The notes: generated by a model not told the origin, from the sequence alone. A DNA stretch of 64,000 nucleotides from Paractinoplanes abujensis (GCF_014204895.1 NZ_JACHMF010000001.1:1240001-1304000), one strand, 5' to 3'. Counted from the first letter of the stretch, positions 25,492 through 37,285 are shown. Program-made: numbers and translations.

Positions 25492-26859
25492 TTACTTGGG
25501 CCAAGCCTTTTCGATGTTGTCCACCGTGGTCTTGGTGTCCTGACCGGTGATCCACGCGGTCGACTGCTTCCAGAACGCGTCCGAACCCACGGCGGCCGGC
25601 ATCATGTCGGAGCCGTCGAAGCGGAAGGTCGCGTTCGGGTCGAGGAGGATGCCGCCCGCGAGCTTGTCGATCGGGTTCGTCAGGTTGGCCTGGTCGAGAC
25701 CCTTGTTCGCGGTCACCCAGCCCGAGGAGAGCTTGGCCTTGGTGTTGGCCCAGACGTCCGAGGACAGGTAGGTCTGGAACGCCTTGACCTCGGGGCGGTC
25801 GGCGAAGGCCACCACGAACTCACCGGCGCCGAGCACCGGCTTGGTGTTGGCGTCCTTGCCGGGCAGGTAGAACGCGAAGACGTCGCCGTCCTCGGCCACC
25901 TTGGTGCCCTTCTCGAAGTTGGCCGCGTAGAAGCTGGCCTGCCGGTGCAGCGAGCACTGGCCCTCGAGGATCTTCAGCCCGGCGTCCTGGAACGTCGTGG
26001 TCGCGATGCTCTTGACGTCACCGAGGCCACCGTTGACGTACGCGTCGTTCTTCAGGTAGCCACCGACCGCGTCGAACGCCGTGGAGATCTCGGGCGCGTT
26101 GAACGGGATCTCGTGGCTGACCCACTTGTCGTACGTCTCGGGCGAGCTGGTGCGCAGAACCATGTCCTCGACCCAGTCGGTGACCGGCCAGCCGGTGGCG
26201 TCGCCACTGGCGATACCGGCGCACCACGGCTTGCCGCCGTCCGCGACGATCTTGTCGCTGAGCGCCTTGAGCTCGTCGAGCGTCGTCGGCACGGTGTAGC
26301 CCTTGTCCTTGAACTCCGAGGGGGAGTACCAGACCAGGGACTTCACGCTCGCGCCGAGCGGGGCGCCGTAGAACTTGCCGTCGATCGTGGTGTAGCCCTT
26401 CCAGGCCTTGTCCCAGAACTTGTCGACGTTGTCCGAGACCTCCTGCGGGGCGGCCACGGCCTTGCCGGTCGAGACCAGCTGCTTGACCAGGCCCGGCTGG
26501 GGCACGATGGCCAGGTCCGGCGGGTTGCCGGCCCGGGCCCGCACGAGCACCTGGGTCTCGAAGGACTTGTCACCCTCGTACTTGATGGTGGCGCCGGTGC
26601 ACTGCTCGAAGGGCTTGTAGGACTCGATGTGCGGAGTGTCCTCGGGGGTCACGATGCCCGTGTAGATCGTGACCGTCTTGCCCTTGATGTCACCGAACTT
26701 GGTGTATGGCGCACAGTCGATGGCCGCCGCCGAGGCGTCCGTGTCGCTGCCGCTGTCGGAATCGCCGCCACCGCACGCCGCGAGGCCGAAGACCAGCCCT
26801 GCGCTCAGCGTGCCGGCGAGCGCGGCCCGGAACCGCGGGCTCGTAGGTTGACCGAACAT
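25492..26859 (-). CDS. Carbohydrate-binding lipoprotein of CUT1 ABC importer (AglE-like)
   Basis: 455-residue extracellular solute-binding protein family 1. The signal peptide ends with GLAACGGG, a lipobox with Cys at about 29, followed by a Ser/Asp-rich tether. Then the cluster D-like fold with GKTVTIYTGI, YKPFEQCTGATIKYEG and WPVTDWVEDMVLR. It is likely to bind an oligosaccharide outside the membrane and hand it to the two permeases encoded next. Sequence features suggest the AglE/GtsA side of the family. The leader carries a strong hairpin close to the start and a LacI-type palindrome further upstream. Confidence 0.92.
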   Translation of the reverse strand: MFGQPTSPRFRAALAGTLSAGLVFGLAACGGGDSDSGSDTDASAAAIDCAPYTKFGDIKGKTVTIYTGIVTPEDTPHIESYKPFEQCTGATIKYEGDKSFETQVLVRARAGNPPDLAIVPQPGLVKQLVSTGKAVAAPQEVSDNVDKFWDKAWKGYTTIDGKFYGAPLGASVKSLVWYSPSEFKDKGYTVPTTLDELKALSDKIVADGGKPWCAGIASGDATGWPVTDWVEDMVLRTSSPETYDKWVSHEIPFNAPEISTAFDAVGGYLKNDAYVNGGLGDVKSIATTTFQDAGLKILEGQCSLHRQASFYAANFEKGTKVAEDGDVFAFYLPGKDANTKPVLGAGEFVVAFADRPEVKAFQTYLSSDVWANTKAKLSSGWVTANKGLDQANLTNPIDKLAGGILLDPNATFRFDGSDMMPAAVGSDAFWKQSTAWITGQDTKTTVDNIEKAWPK

Positions 26860-26879
26860 ACCGCTCCCTATGTCAAATC

Positions 26880-26917
26880 GCGCTTCCGACGTCCGGAGAC
26901 GTCGCCGTCCGAAGCGC
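26880..26917 (-). promoter_or_regulatory. Leader stem-loop upstream of sugar-binding lipoprotein gene
   Basis: Nested inverted repeats: GCGCTTC (26880) pairs with GAAGCGC (26911-26917), and inside CGACGTC pairs with GACGTCG around CGGA. It lies 21 bases before the start codon, so in the mRNA it would stand near the ribosome-binding site. Confidence 0.5.
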
Positions 26918-27010
26918 TACTTGGATCACAGTCAAGAGGTAACCGGCACATTGCGCAATGATTTCCGCTTGATCGGCTCGGTAACGATACGATGTCGCTG
27001 CTCCGGACGG

Positions 27011-27024
27011 CTTAACCGGTTAAG
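27011..27024. promoter_or_regulatory. LacI-type palindromic operator upstream of the sugar ABC operon
   Basis: CTTAACCGGTTAAG is a perfect 14-bp palindrome with the central CG typical of LacI-family operators, about 150 bases upstream of the binding-protein gene. Its A/T-rich arms stand out in this high-GC sequence. The cognate regulator is not adjacent. Confidence 0.55.
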
Positions 27025-27079
27025 GTAACGCCCCTGGTCAGGGCGCAAAAAGCGCCTCGACTGGACCCTAGCCAAAGAC

Positions 27080-27128
27080 AGGCCACCCCGCCCGGGATAT
27101 CGGCGAATATCCGAGGGCGGGGTGGCCT
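27080..27128. terminator. Strong hairpin downstream of UDP-glucose dehydrogenase
   Basis: AGGCCACCCCGCCC (27080-27093) pairs perfectly with GGGCGGGGTGGCCT (27115-27128), and GGATAT/ATATCC extends the stem inward. It lies 54 bases after the ugd stop on the minus strand. Confidence 0.75.
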
Positions 27129-27181
27129 GAACGGTCGATACCGACCTTGCGGCCGGTGGTAGTAGCGGGGCGGGTGGGACG

Positions 27182-28546
<1,365 letters not shown>

Positions 28547-28913
28547 CAAACGCTCCTCCACCGCGGGCGGCCTCGGGTAACTGCCGCCCCTCCCGTTATC
28601 CCGGCCAGATGATACACAGCGTAGAAAAACGACGTGCAAATCCCTGACGTACGGTTATGGGTTCATTCCTTAGAGTTGCCGCGTTGTTCGCCGGCGATTC
28701 TCGCAATTTAAATCGTTCAATACCGTTGATGCATTGCCGGGGCCGGTGAAATCACCCACGATCCGGTGGTCGGGCGCCCGTCCGCCCCTGGGTTCCCCGG
28801 CGGGCCGCGATCATGCGGGCGCGGCCGCGCAAGGGAGATTCCCCAAGATATGCACGATTGTCAACTCCTGGTTTCCAGGGCTTGACAGCGGTGTGACGCG
28901 CACACGACCCTTC
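28547..28913. other. Divergent promoter region between ugd and the cellulase operon
   Basis: No gene seen. It includes an A/T-rich block (about 28660-28740) unusual for the window, and TTGACA at 28882-28887 about 75 bases before the GH74 start, which is a plausible -35. No -10 consensus is obvious. Confidence 0.5.
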
Positions 28914-28927
28914 TGGGAGCGCTCCCA
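28914..28927 (+). promoter_or_regulatory. CebR box (cello-oligosaccharide repressor operator)
   Basis: TGGGAGCGCTCCCA is a perfect 14-bp palindrome identical to the CebR consensus of Streptomyces and related genera, where cellobiose or cellotriose releases the LacI-family repressor CebR. It lies 29 bases before the GH74 start and downstream of a TTGACA -35, a position that would block transcription. No cebR gene is in this window. Confidence 0.9.
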
Positions 28928-28956
28928 TGTTGAGGTTCGTCGATGGAAGGTTACGG

Positions 28957-31614
28957 ATGCGAAGGTCCACCGTCGCCGCGGTCGTCACCGCCGCCCTGCT
29001 CAGCGCGTCCGCCCTGGTGCTGGCCCAGCCGCTGAGGGCCGCCGCGGAGGCCGCCGACCCGTACGTCTGGAAGAACGTGCGGATCGACGGCGGCGGCTTC
29101 GTGCCCGGCATCGTGTTCAACCCCGGCGAACGCAACCTGATCTACGCCCGCACCGACATCGGCGGCGCCTACCGGTGGAACGAGAGCGCTCAGAGCTGGA
29201 CGCCGCTGCTCGACTGGGTCGGGCAGGACAACTGGGGCTACAACGGCGTGCTGAGCATCGCGCCCGACCCGGTCGACACCAACCGGGTCTACGCGGCCGT
29301 CGGCATGTACACCAACAGCTGGGACCCGAACAACGGCGCGATCCTGCGGTCGTCCGACAAGGGCGCCACCTGGCAGGCCACCGCGCTGCCGTTCAAGAAC
29401 GGCGGGAACATGCCGGGCCGGGGCATGGGCGAGCGGCTCGCCGTCGACCCGCGCAACAACCGGAACGTCTATTTCGCCGCGGAGGGCGGCAACGGGCTCT
29501 GGCGCAGCACCGACTACGGCGTCACCTGGGGCAAGGTCGCGAACTTCCCCAACGTCGGCAACTACGTGCAGGACCCGGGCGACCCGAACGGCTATCTGAA
29601 CCAGAACCAGGGCCTGACCTGGGTCACCTTCGGCGCGGCGAACCAGATCTACGTCGGCGTGGCGGACAAGGAGAACCCGGTCTACCGCTCGCTGGACAAC
29701 GGCGCGACCTGGGAACGGGTGCCGGGCCAGCCCACCGGCTACATCGCGCACAAGGGCGTCGTACAGGGAAATTATCTCTTCATCGCGACCAGTGACACCG
29801 GCGGCCCGTACGACGGCGGCGCGGGCCAGGTGCAGCGGCTCGACACGACCACCGGGGTCTGGACCGACATCTCGCCCACCCCGGCCGCCCAATCGCCGTA
29901 CTACGGCTACTCGGGCCTGACCGTCGACCGGCAGAAACCCGGCACGCTGATGGTGGCCACGCAGATCTCCTGGTGGCCCGACGCGATCTTCTTCCGCAGC
30001 ACCGACAACGGCGCCACCTGGACCCGGATCTGGGACTTCACCAGCTATCCGTCGGTGTCCAAGCGCTACACCATGGACATCTCGGCCAACCCGTGGCTGG
30101 ACTTCAACACCAACCCGCAGCCGCCCGAGTCGACCCCGAAGCTGGGCTGGATGAACGAGTCGCTGGAGATCGACCCGTTCAACTCCGACCGCATGCTGTA
30201 CGGCACCGGCGCCACCGTCTACGGCACGACCCAGCTGACCAACTGGGACAAGAACACGACGTTCACCATCAAGCCGTACGCCCGGGGGCTCGAGGAGACG
30301 GCGGTCCTCGACCTGGCCAGCCCGCCCTCGGGCGCCCCGCTGGTCAGCGCGCTGGGTGACATCGGCGGTTTCCACCACGCCGCGCTCGACGCGGTGCAGC
30401 CGAGCTTCCACGACACGCCCGCGCTGGGCAGCAACACATCGCTGGACTTCGCCGAGCTCAACCCGCTGGTGTTCGCCCGGGTCGGCAACGCGGACGCGGC
30501 CCCGCACATCGGCATCTCGAGCGACGGCGGCAAGAACTGGTACCAGGGGCAGGAACCGGGCGGGGTCACCGGCGGCGGCACGATCGCGGTCGGCGCCGAC
30601 GCGGGCTCGATGGTCTGGTCGCCGGCCGGGGCGGGCGTGCACTACTCGACCACCCGCGGCAGCTCGTGGACGGCCTCGAGCGGCGTGCCGGCGGGGGCGA
30701 TCGTCGAGAGCGACCGCGTCGACCCCAGGACCTTCTACGCGTACGCGGCGGGCAAGTTCTACACGAGCAAGGACGGCGGCGTCTCGTTCACCGCGTCGGC
30801 GGCCACCCTGCCCAGCACCGGCCGGCTGCACTTCAAGGCGGTGCCGGGCGCGGCCGGGCACGTCTGGTTCGCGGGGGAGAGCGGGCTGCTGCGCTCGACC
30901 GACGCCGGGGCCACGTTCACCAAGGTCGCGTCGGTCGCGTCGGGCATCAACGTCGCGTTCGGCAAGGCGGCGCCGGAAGCCACCCACCCCGCCGTCTTCC
31001 TGGTCGGCACGGTGGGCGGCGTCACCGGGGTGTTCCGGTCCGACGACACCGGTACGTCGTGGGTCCGCATCAACGACGACCAGCACCAGTACGGCAACGC
31101 GGGCGACGCCCTGGCCGGCGACCCCCGGATCTACGGGCGCGTCTACCTGGGCACCAACGGCCGGGGCATCCTGTACGCGGATCGGACCGGCGGCACCCCG
31201 GCCACCCCGCCGACGACGCCTCCCACCACCCCGCCCACGACGCCTCCCACCGCCCCGCCCACGACGCCTCCCACCACGCCGCCGACGACTCCACCGGCTC
31301 CTCCTGGTGGCTGCACGGCCTCGTACAAGATCACCGGCACCTGGAGCGGCGGCTTCCAGGGCGAGGTGACAGTCACCAACACCGGGACGAATCCGACCTC
31401 CGCCTGGTCCGTCGGCTGGACCTTCACCGCCGGCCAGAGCGTGACCCAGCTGTGGGGCGGCGCCCACACGCAGACCGGCACCGCGGTCAGCGTGCGCAAC
31501 GCCTCCTGGAACGGCGCCCTGGCCGCGGGCGCGAGCACCACCTTCGGCTTCCTCGGAAGCCTCAGCGGCAGCACCAACCCCGTCCCCTCCCCGGTCACCT
31601 GCGCTCCGGCGTAG
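28957..31614 (+). CDS. Secreted GH74 xyloglucanase with C-terminal CBM2
   Basis: 885 residues. Sec signal peptide (about 1-33), then a GH74 two-propeller catalytic domain with many ASP/BNR-type SxDxGxTW repeats (for example [18 protein letters not shown]), a Pro/Thr linker (about 745-785) and a cellulose-binding CBM2 (last 100 residues). Catalytic Asp67 in [10 protein letters not shown] is conserved; the second catalytic Asp is expected in the C-terminal propeller. Hydrolyses the glucan backbone of xyloglucan outside the cell. Start 28957 was chosen because GGAAGG lies 6 bases before it and an upstream ATG (28927) falls inside the CebR box. First gene of a three-gene cellulolytic operon, 29 bases before GH48. 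Confidence 0.95.
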   Translation: MRRSTVAAVVTAALLSASALVLAQPLRAAAEAADPYVWKNVRIDGGGFVPGIVFNPGERNLIYARTDIGGAYRWNESAQSWTPLLDWVGQDNWGYNGVLSIAPDPVDTNRVYAAVGMYTNSWDPNNGAILRSSDKGATWQATALPFKNGGNMPGRGMGERLAVDPRNNRNVYFAAEGGNGLWRSTDYGVTWGKVANFPNVGNYVQDPGDPNGYLNQNQGLTWVTFGAANQIYVGVADKENPVYRSLDNGATWERVPGQPTGYIAHKGVVQGNYLFIATSDTGGPYDGGAGQVQRLDTTTGVWTDISPTPAAQSPYYGYSGLTVDRQKPGTLMVATQISWWPDAIFFRSTDNGATWTRIWDFTSYPSVSKRYTMDISANPWLDFNTNPQPPESTPKLGWMNESLEIDPFNSDRMLYGTGATVYGTTQLTNWDKNTTFTIKPYARGLEETAVLDLASPPSGAPLVSALGDIGGFHHAALDAVQPSFHDTPALGSNTSLDFAELNPLVFARVGNADAAPHIGISSDGGKNWYQGQEPGGVTGGGTIAVGADAGSMVWSPAGAGVHYSTTRGSSWTASSGVPAGAIVESDRVDPRTFYAYAAGKFYTSKDGGVSFTASAATLPSTGRLHFKAVPGAAGHVWFAGESGLLRSTDAGATFTKVASVASGINVAFGKAAPEATHPAVFLVGTVGGVTGVFRSDDTGTSWVRINDDQHQYGNAGDALAGDPRIYGRVYLGTNGRGILYADRTGGTPATPPTTPPTTPPTTPPTAPPTTPPTTPPTTPPAPPGGCTASYKITGTWSGGFQGEVTVTNTGTNPTSAWSVGWTFTAGQSVTQLWGGAHTQTGTAVSVRNASWNGALAAGASTTFGFLGSLSGSTNPVPSPVTCAPA

Positions 31615-31643
31615 GGCGCCTCCCCACAGGAAGGACTTCCCCC

Positions 31644-34547
31644 GTGCAAGTCAGATCAAGGGCCAGACGCGTGCTGGCCGTCACCGGCGCCGCCGTCCTC
31701 GGCGCCGGCGCGGCACTCGTGGCCGGCGCCCCGGCGCTCGCCGCTCCCGGCTGCACCGTGGTCTACAAGGTGCAGAGCCAGTGGAGCGGCGGGTTCACCG
31801 GCGACATCGCCATCACCAACACCGGCGACCCGGTCAGCTCCTGGAAGCTGGAATACGCCTTCCCCGACGCATCGCAGAAGGTGACCCAGGGCTGGAGCGG
31901 CGTCTACTCGCAGAGCGGGCAGAACGTCACCGTCAACAACGCGGCCTGGAACGGCAACCTGGGCACCAACGGGACGGTGAGCACCGGATTCAACGGCACG
32001 TTCGGCTCGGCCAACCCGGTGCCGACCGCGTTCTCGCTCAACGGCACCCGCTGCAACGGCGCCGTCAACGCGCCCACGGTCGAGATCACCAGCCCGGCCG
32101 CCAATATCCGCTACACGGCACCGGCCTCGATCCCGATCACGGCCACGCCCGGCGGGACCGTGGCCAAGGTCGAGTTCTACCACGACGGCCTGCTGCTCAA
32201 CACCGACACGGCCGCGCCCTACACGTACACCTGGACCGGTGTCCCGGCCCAGGCCGCGGCCTACCACCTGCAGGCGATCGCGTACGACGCGGCGGGCAAC
32301 AAGAGCAACACCGCCGACGTGCCGGTCTTCGTCGACGCCGCCACCACCCCGTCGATCGTCACGGACTCCACCTTCGTGACGGTTCCGACCGGTGGCACCG
32401 GCACCTTCAAGGTGTCGCTGTCGAAAGCGCCCACGGCCAACGTGACGGTCGCGGTCGCCCGCAGCGCCGGCTCCACCGCGGTCTCGGCCGCCCCGGCTTC
32501 GCTCACCTTCACCCCGTCGAACTGGAGCACCGGCCAGACCGTCACGATCACGGCGACCAGTGCGGCGGCGGTCGGCGCGACGGCCACCTTCGGCGCCACC
32601 GCGACCGGGCACACCGCGGCCTCGGTCAACGCCCAGGTCGTCCGGGTGGGAGCGCCGGACACCCGGTTCACCCAGATGTACAACGACATCAAGAACCCGG
32701 CCAACGGCTACTTCAGCCCGGACGGTGTGCCGTACCACTCGATCGAGACCCTGATCGACGAGGCGCCCGACCACGGCCACGAGACCACCTCCGAGGCGTT
32801 CAGCTACTGGCTGTGGCTGGAGGCGGAGTACGGGCACACCTCGGGTGACTGGGCGCCGTTCAACAGCGCCTGGGCGACGATGGAGAAGTACATCATCCCG
32901 TCGCACGCCGACCAGCCCACCAACGACAAGTACGACGCGTCCAAGCCGGCGACCTACGCGGCGGAATACCCGCTGCCGTCGCAGTACCCGTCGCAGCTCG
33001 ACCCGAGCGTCTCGGTGGGTAACGACCCGCTGGCCTCGGAGCTGAAGAGCGCGTACGGCACCTCCGACATCTACGGCATGCACTGGCTGATGGACGTGGA
33101 CAACGTCTACGGTTTCGGCCGGTGCGGTGACGGCACCACGAAGAACGTCCTCATCAACACCTTCCAGCGCGGCCCGCAGGAGTCGACGTTCGAGACCGTG
33201 CCCCAGCCCAGCTGCGACACGTTCAAGCACGGTGGCCCCAACGGCTTCCTCGACCTGTTCACCAAGGACTCCAGCTACGCCAAGCAGTGGAAGTACACCA
33301 ACGCGCCGGACGCGGACTCGCGCGCGGTGCAGGCGGCGTACTGGGCGTACACCTGGGCCACCGAGCAGGGCAAGCAGTCGCAGCTGGCGTCGGCCGTGAC
33401 CAACGCGGCCAAGATGGGCGACTACCTGCGCTACTCCTTCTACGACAAGTACTTCAAGCAGCCGGGCTGCGCGTCGACCTCGTGCGCGGCGGGCAACGGC
33501 AAGAACTCCTCCAACAACTTGATGTCCTGGTACTACGCCTGGGGTGGCGCGACCGACACCAACGCCGGCTGGGCGTGGCGGATCGGCTCGAGCACCAGCC
33601 ACTTCGGCTACCAGAACCCCATGGCCGCGTACGTGCTCTCCAACGTGAGCGCCTTCGCCCCGAAGTCGCCCACGGCCAAGGCCGACTGGCAGGCCAGCCT
33701 CAACCGGCAGCTCGAGTTCTACCAGTGGCTGCAGTCGTCCGAGGGCGCGATCGCCGGCGGCGCGACGAACAGCTGGAACGGCAGCTACCAGGCCCGCCCG
33801 GCCGGCACGCCGACGTTCTACGGCCTCGCGTACGTGGAGGCCCCGGTCTACGAGGACCCGCCGTCGAACCGCTGGTTCGGCATGCAGACCTGGTCGCTGG
33901 AGCGGTTGGCCGAGTACTACTACCTGACCAACGACGCCAAGGCCAAGTCGGTGCTCGACAAGTGGGTTCCGTGGGCGCTGGCCAACAGCGACATCACGGC
34001 CACCGACTTCTCGATCCCGTCGGACATGGAGTGGACGGGTGCCCCGGCCACGTGGAACCCGTCGTCGCCCGCGGCCAACACCAACCTGCACGTCACCGTG
34101 ACGAGCAAGGGTCAGGACCTCGGCGTGGCGGGCTCGTTCGCCAAGCTGCTGACCTACTACGCGGCCAAGTCGGGCAACGCGGCGGCCAAGACCGCGGCGA
34201 AGAACCTGCTCGACGCGATCTGGACGAAGAAGGATGCCAAGGGCGTGTCGGTCACCGAGACCCGCGCCGACTACAACCGGATGGACGACACCTACAACGC
34301 GTCCACCGGCCAGGGCATCTACATCCCGCCGGGCTGGACCGGCAAGATGCCGAACGGCGACGTCATCAAGCCGGGAGTGTCCTTCCTGGACATCCGGTCC
34401 TTCTACAAGAACGACCCGGACTACCCGAAGCTCGACGCGTACCTCAAGGGTGGACCGGCGCCGACGTTCAACTACCACCGTTTCTGGGCCCAGGTCGATG
34501 TGGCCACCGGCTACGCCGACTTCGCCCGGCTCTTCCCCAACGGTTAG
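31644..34547 (+). CDS. Secreted GH48 processive exocellulase with N-terminal CBM2
   Basis: 967 residues from GTG 31644, with GGAAGGA upstream. Signal peptide (cleavage near ALA-APG, residue 35), CBM2 (about 36-137), an Ig-like domain (about 143-231), a second beta-sandwich (about 235-335) and a GH48 catalytic module (340-967). The family acids are visible: Glu373 in IDEAPDHG and Glu384 in TTSEAFSYW, matching the catalytic region of cellobiohydrolases such as Cel48F. Releases cellobiose from chain ends and normally works with LPMOs and endoglucanases. Lies 29 bases after GH74 and 10 bases before the LPMO, under the same CebR box. Confidence 0.95.
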   Translation: MQVRSRARRVLAVTGAAVLGAGAALVAGAPALAAPGCTVVYKVQSQWSGGFTGDIAITNTGDPVSSWKLEYAFPDASQKVTQGWSGVYSQSGQNVTVNNAAWNGNLGTNGTVSTGFNGTFGSANPVPTAFSLNGTRCNGAVNAPTVEITSPAANIRYTAPASIPITATPGGTVAKVEFYHDGLLLNTDTAAPYTYTWTGVPAQAAAYHLQAIAYDAAGNKSNTADVPVFVDAATTPSIVTDSTFVTVPTGGTGTFKVSLSKAPTANVTVAVARSAGSTAVSAAPASLTFTPSNWSTGQTVTITATSAAAVGATATFGATATGHTAASVNAQVVRVGAPDTRFTQMYNDIKNPANGYFSPDGVPYHSIETLIDEAPDHGHETTSEAFSYWLWLEAEYGHTSGDWAPFNSAWATMEKYIIPSHADQPTNDKYDASKPATYAAEYPLPSQYPSQLDPSVSVGNDPLASELKSAYGTSDIYGMHWLMDVDNVYGFGRCGDGTTKNVLINTFQRGPQESTFETVPQPSCDTFKHGGPNGFLDLFTKDSSYAKQWKYTNAPDADSRAVQAAYWAYTWATEQGKQSQLASAVTNAAKMGDYLRYSFYDKYFKQPGCASTSCAAGNGKNSSNNLMSWYYAWGGATDTNAGWAWRIGSSTSHFGYQNPMAAYVLSNVSAFAPKSPTAKADWQASLNRQLEFYQWLQSSEGAIAGGATNSWNGSYQARPAGTPTFYGLAYVEAPVYEDPPSNRWFGMQTWSLERLAEYYYLTNDAKAKSVLDKWVPWALANSDITATDFSIPSDMEWTGAPATWNPSSPAANTNLHVTVTSKGQDLGVAGSFAKLLTYYAAKSGNAAAKTAAKNLLDAIWTKKDAKGVSVTETRADYNRMDDTYNASTGQGIYIPPGWTGKMPNGDVIKPGVSFLDIRSFYKNDPDYPKLDAYLKGGPAPTFNYHRFWAQVDVATGYADFARLFPNG

Positions 34548-34557
34548 GAGGTTCTCG

Positions 34558-35682
34558 ATGCGAAAAAAGCTGTTGATGTACGCCATGGCGGGGTTGCTCG
34601 CCGCGGGTGTCGGCGCGGTCGTGTCGCCGGTCGCCGCTCAGGCACACGGCGCGATCATGGTGCCGGGCAGCCGTACCTGGCTCTGCTACAAGGACGGCCG
34701 CAACCCCAGCACGGGCGCGATCGAACCCAAGAACGCGGCCTGCGCGGCCGCGGTCGCGCAGAGCGGGACGACCTCGCTCTACAACTGGTTCGCGGTGCTC
34801 CGCTCGGACGGCGCGGGCCGGATGGCCGGGTTCATCCCCGACGGCCAGCTCTGCTCGGGCGGCACCGGTGGCCCGTACAACTTCACGGGTTTCAACCTGC
34901 CCCGTAACGACTTCCCGGTCACGCACCTGACGGCCGGCCGGCAGATCGGCATCCAGTACAACAACTGGGCCAAGCACCCCGGCACGTTCCGTCTCTACAT
35001 CACCAAGGACAGCTGGAGCCCGACCCGGGCCCTGGCCTGGAGCGACCTGGAGTCGGCGCCGTTCGACTCGGTGACCAACCCGCCCTCCAACGGCGGCCCC
35101 GGCACCGACGACGGCCACTACTACTGGAACGCGACGCTGCCGTCGAACAAGAGCGGCCGCCACATCATCTACTCGGTGTGGCAGCGCTCCGACAGCAACG
35201 AGACGTTCTACGGCTGCTCCGACGTCACGTTCGACGGCGGCAACGGCGAGGTCACCGGAATCGGCGGCGGCTCCACGCCTCCGCCGACCACGCCGCCGCC
35301 CACGACGCCGCCGCCGACCACCCCGCCGCCGACCACTCCGCCCCCGACGACGCCGCCGCCCACGACCCCACCGCCGGGCAACTCCAACTGCTACGCGATG
35401 TTCAACATCTCGAGCACGTGGAACGGCGGCTTCCAGGCCGAGGTGATGGTGCACGCCGACACCGCGGCGATCAACAACTGGACGGTGTCCTGGACCTGGC
35501 CGGGCTCACAGACCCTGACCCAGGCCTGGAACGGCACGGCCAGCAGCAGTGGCTCACTGGTATCGGTCAAGAACGTGAGCTACAACGGCACGGTCGGAGC
35601 CGGCAAGTACGTCACCTTCGGCCTGCTGGGCAACGGCACACCACCCGCGTCGGTGAACAACCTCGCCTGCTCGACAACCTGA
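34558..35682 (+). CDS. AA10 lytic polysaccharide monooxygenase with CBM2
   Basis: 374 residues. The signal peptide ends AQA before His30, which becomes the N-terminal copper ligand; the second histidine of the brace is probably His140 (NWAKHPGTF). The catalytic domain (30-235) is followed by a Pro/Thr linker (about 240-273) made of PPPTT units and a CBM2 (about 278-374). It should oxidatively cleave cellulose or chitin using copper and a reductant with O2 or H2O2. RBS TTAGGAGG overlaps the GH48 stop region. CBM2 and the operon favour cellulose as substrate. Last gene, followed by a strong hairpin. Confidence 0.95.
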   Translation: MRKKLLMYAMAGLLAAGVGAVVSPVAAQAHGAIMVPGSRTWLCYKDGRNPSTGAIEPKNAACAAAVAQSGTTSLYNWFAVLRSDGAGRMAGFIPDGQLCSGGTGGPYNFTGFNLPRNDFPVTHLTAGRQIGIQYNNWAKHPGTFRLYITKDSWSPTRALAWSDLESAPFDSVTNPPSNGGPGTDDGHYYWNATLPSNKSGRHIIYSVWQRSDSNETFYGCSDVTFDGGNGEVTGIGGGSTPPPTTPPPTTPPPTTPPPTTPPPTTPPPTTPPPGNSNCYAMFNISSTWNGGFQAEVMVHADTAAINNWTVSWTWPGSQTLTQAWNGTASSSGSLVSVKNVSYNGTVGAGKYVTFGLLGNGTPPASVNNLACSTT

Positions 35683-35698
35683 CCCACTGAGTGAAACC

Positions 35699-35730
35699 CC
35701 GGCGGCGGCGCTCCCTGGCGCCGCCGCCGG
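35699..35730 (+). terminator. Hairpin after the cellulolytic operon
   Basis: CCGGCGGCGGCGC (35699-35711) and GCGCCGCCGCCGG (35718-35730) form a perfect 13-bp stem with loop TCCCTG. No T-run. Confidence 0.7.
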
Positions 35731-35731
35731 C

Positions 35732-35902
35732 TCACTTCCGGCGACTACGACTCAGAAGTGGGGCCACATCAAACTCGGCAGCGAACGCGGGACTCACTAC
35801 CAAGCTCCCATCAACCAGTTCGATCTGGTTGGGGGTCTCGCCGAGCGCGAAGTACTCGTCCTCGCTCCACGGGTCCGGGTGTGCCTGCGTTACCAAGCTC
35901 AT
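35732..35902 (-). pseudogene. N-terminal fragment of a Uma2-family (DUF820) gene
   Basis: The 56-residue fragment starts MSLVTQAHPDPW and contains the Uma2 opening EDEYFALGETPNQIELVDGS. Full-length Uma2 proteins have about 180-200 residues. The frame then runs through unrelated sequence to a stop next to the LPMO terminator hairpin. The nuclease-fold core is missing. A leftover of a widespread actinomycete family. Confidence 0.6.
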
Positions 35903-36047
35903 CGGAATTGCCCCATCTCCCGGCTGCTGTTGCCCCAAGCGTGCCATGGGAGCCCGCTCGATGCGAGCAGCTGACGCGGTTTCACCTGCGGTTCGACCCA
36001 CCACCCTACTTGTCATGAGGCACCCTGACATGCGACTACGACAGGGC

Positions 36048-36602
36048 TCATCGATGGGTGCGGAGGCCGCGGAGGATGAAGTCGAGGCGGCGGTGGTAGT
36101 CGGCGCGGGTTTGCCGGCTGCAGGAGCGGACTATGACGCCGCGTTCGAGGATCAGGTACGTCAGGTCGGCGGGGGTGATGTCGGCGCGGACCACGCCGGC
36201 GGTCTGGGCGTCGGTCAGCAGCTGGGTGCCGAAGTGGCAGGCCCGCTCGAACAGGCACGTCAGGGGTTCGGAGTCGGGGAGGGTGCGCATCAGCACGTCG
36301 TTGGCGGCGGGCTCGTCGTACTGCAGCAGCCACGTGCGCAGCAGGTACTGCTCGAAGCGGAGCAGCGGGCCGTCGAGGGCGTCGACGGCGTCGATGACGG
36401 CGTGGATGCGGGCGGCCACCAGCTCGTCGACCACCGCGTCGATCAGGCCCGTACGGCTGCCGAAGCGGTGGTAGATCGTGCCCTTGCTGACGCCGGCGGC
36501 CCGGGCCACCTCGTCCAGCGGGGTGGTCAGGCCGCCGGCGCGGAACACGTCGAGGGCGGCCCGGCGGATGCCCTCGACGTTGCGCCGCGCGTCTGCTCTC
36601 AT
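36048..36602 (-). CDS. TetR/AcrR-family regulator of the peptide/DsbA operon
   Basis: 184 residues. N-terminal HTH (TTPLDEVARAAGVSKGTIYHRFGSR) and an SCO4008-like helical C-terminus. Start ATG 36602 overlaps the DsbA-like stop by 4 bases, so it is the third gene of an operon rather than divergent from its target. That placement suggests autoregulation of the operon. A weak dyad, CTACCGACAAGATAG (37453-37467), upstream of the first gene is a possible binding site, but is only a guess. Confidence 0.9.
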   Translation of the reverse strand: MRADARRNVEGIRRAALDVFRAGGLTTPLDEVARAAGVSKGTIYHRFGSRTGLIDAVVDELVAARIHAVIDAVDALDGPLLRFEQYLLRTWLLQYDEPAANDVLMRTLPDSEPLTCLFERACHFGTQLLTDAQTAGVVRADITPADLTYLILERGVIVRSCSRQTRADYHRRLDFILRGLRTHR

Positions 36603-37285
36603 GCTCCGGAGGCTGCCCGGTCCTGCCACGTCACGTCCAGTGCCTTGCGGAACATCTCGACGGGCTGGGCGCCCGAGACGGCCCGCTTGTTGTCGAAGAC
36701 GAAGAACGGCACGCCGCTGATGCCGAGCCGGCGGGCCTGGGCGAGGTCGGCCCGGATGTCCTTCTCGTACGCCTTGGTCTTGAGCGCCTCGAGGGCGTCG
36801 TCGCGGTCGAGGCCCAGCTCGACGGCCAGGCCGGCCAGCACCTCGTGGTCGCCCAGGTCGAGGCCTTCGGTGAACTCGGCCCGGAAGAGGCGTTCGACCA
36901 TCGGCAGTTCCTGGCCGCGCTCCTTGGCCAGGTGGATCATCCGGTGCGCGTCCAGGGTGTTGACCATCATGGTGCGCTCGAACTGGTAGTCGAGGCCGGC
37001 CTCGGCGCCGCGGGCGGCCAGGTTGGCGTGCGAGGCCGCGAGCTGCGGGTTACCCGCGCCGAACCGCTGCTCCAGGTATTCGTCGGCCAGGACGGCCTGA
37101 CCGGCCGGGAACTCCGGGTTGAGCTGGAAGCTATGGTAGCGGACCTGCACCGAGGAGCCGTGCGGGAACTGCTCGACGGCTTCCTTGAGCACGGCGTTGC
37201 CGAGGTAGCAGAACGGGCAGACGACGTCGGACCAGACGTCGACGACGATCGGCTCGGCGGCCGGGCCGAAGACGCTGGCGCTCAT
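36599..37285 (-). CDS. DsbA-family oxidoreductase (FrnE-like)
   Basis: 228 residues, cytoplasmic (no signal peptide). Thioredoxin fold with a helical insertion as in FrnE; active-site motif CPFC (Cys23 and Cys26) after VDVWSDVV, and cis-Pro in SGVPFFVFD near residue 190. It should form, break or isomerise disulfides, or act like 2-hydroxychromene isomerase relatives. ATG 37285 shares one base with the stop of the 46-codon gene upstream (TGATG), so the two are translationally coupled. Also overlaps the TetR gene by 4 bases. Confidence 0.93.
   Translation of the reverse strand: MSASVFGPAAEPIVVDVWSDVVCPFCYLGNAVLKEAVEQFPHGSSVQVRYHSFQLNPEFPAGQAVLADEYLEQRFGAGNPQLAASHANLAARGAEAGLDYQFERTMMVNTLDAHRMIHLAKERGQELPMVERLFRAEFTEGLDLGDHEVLAGLAVELGLDRDDALEALKTKAYEKDIRADLAQARRLGISGVPFFVFDNKRAVSGAQPVEMFRKALDVTWQDRAASGA

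Noticed and set aside
31195..31300. Tandem DNA repeats at the end of GH74, and likewise 35270-35380 in the LPMO gene
   Set aside because: They encode the Pro/Thr linkers before CBM2 and need no separate explanation.
29000..34500. Long antisense open frames opposite GH74 and GH48 (838 and 976 codons)
   Set aside because: Typical GC-skew shadows with Arg/Val/Gly-rich translation and no domains.
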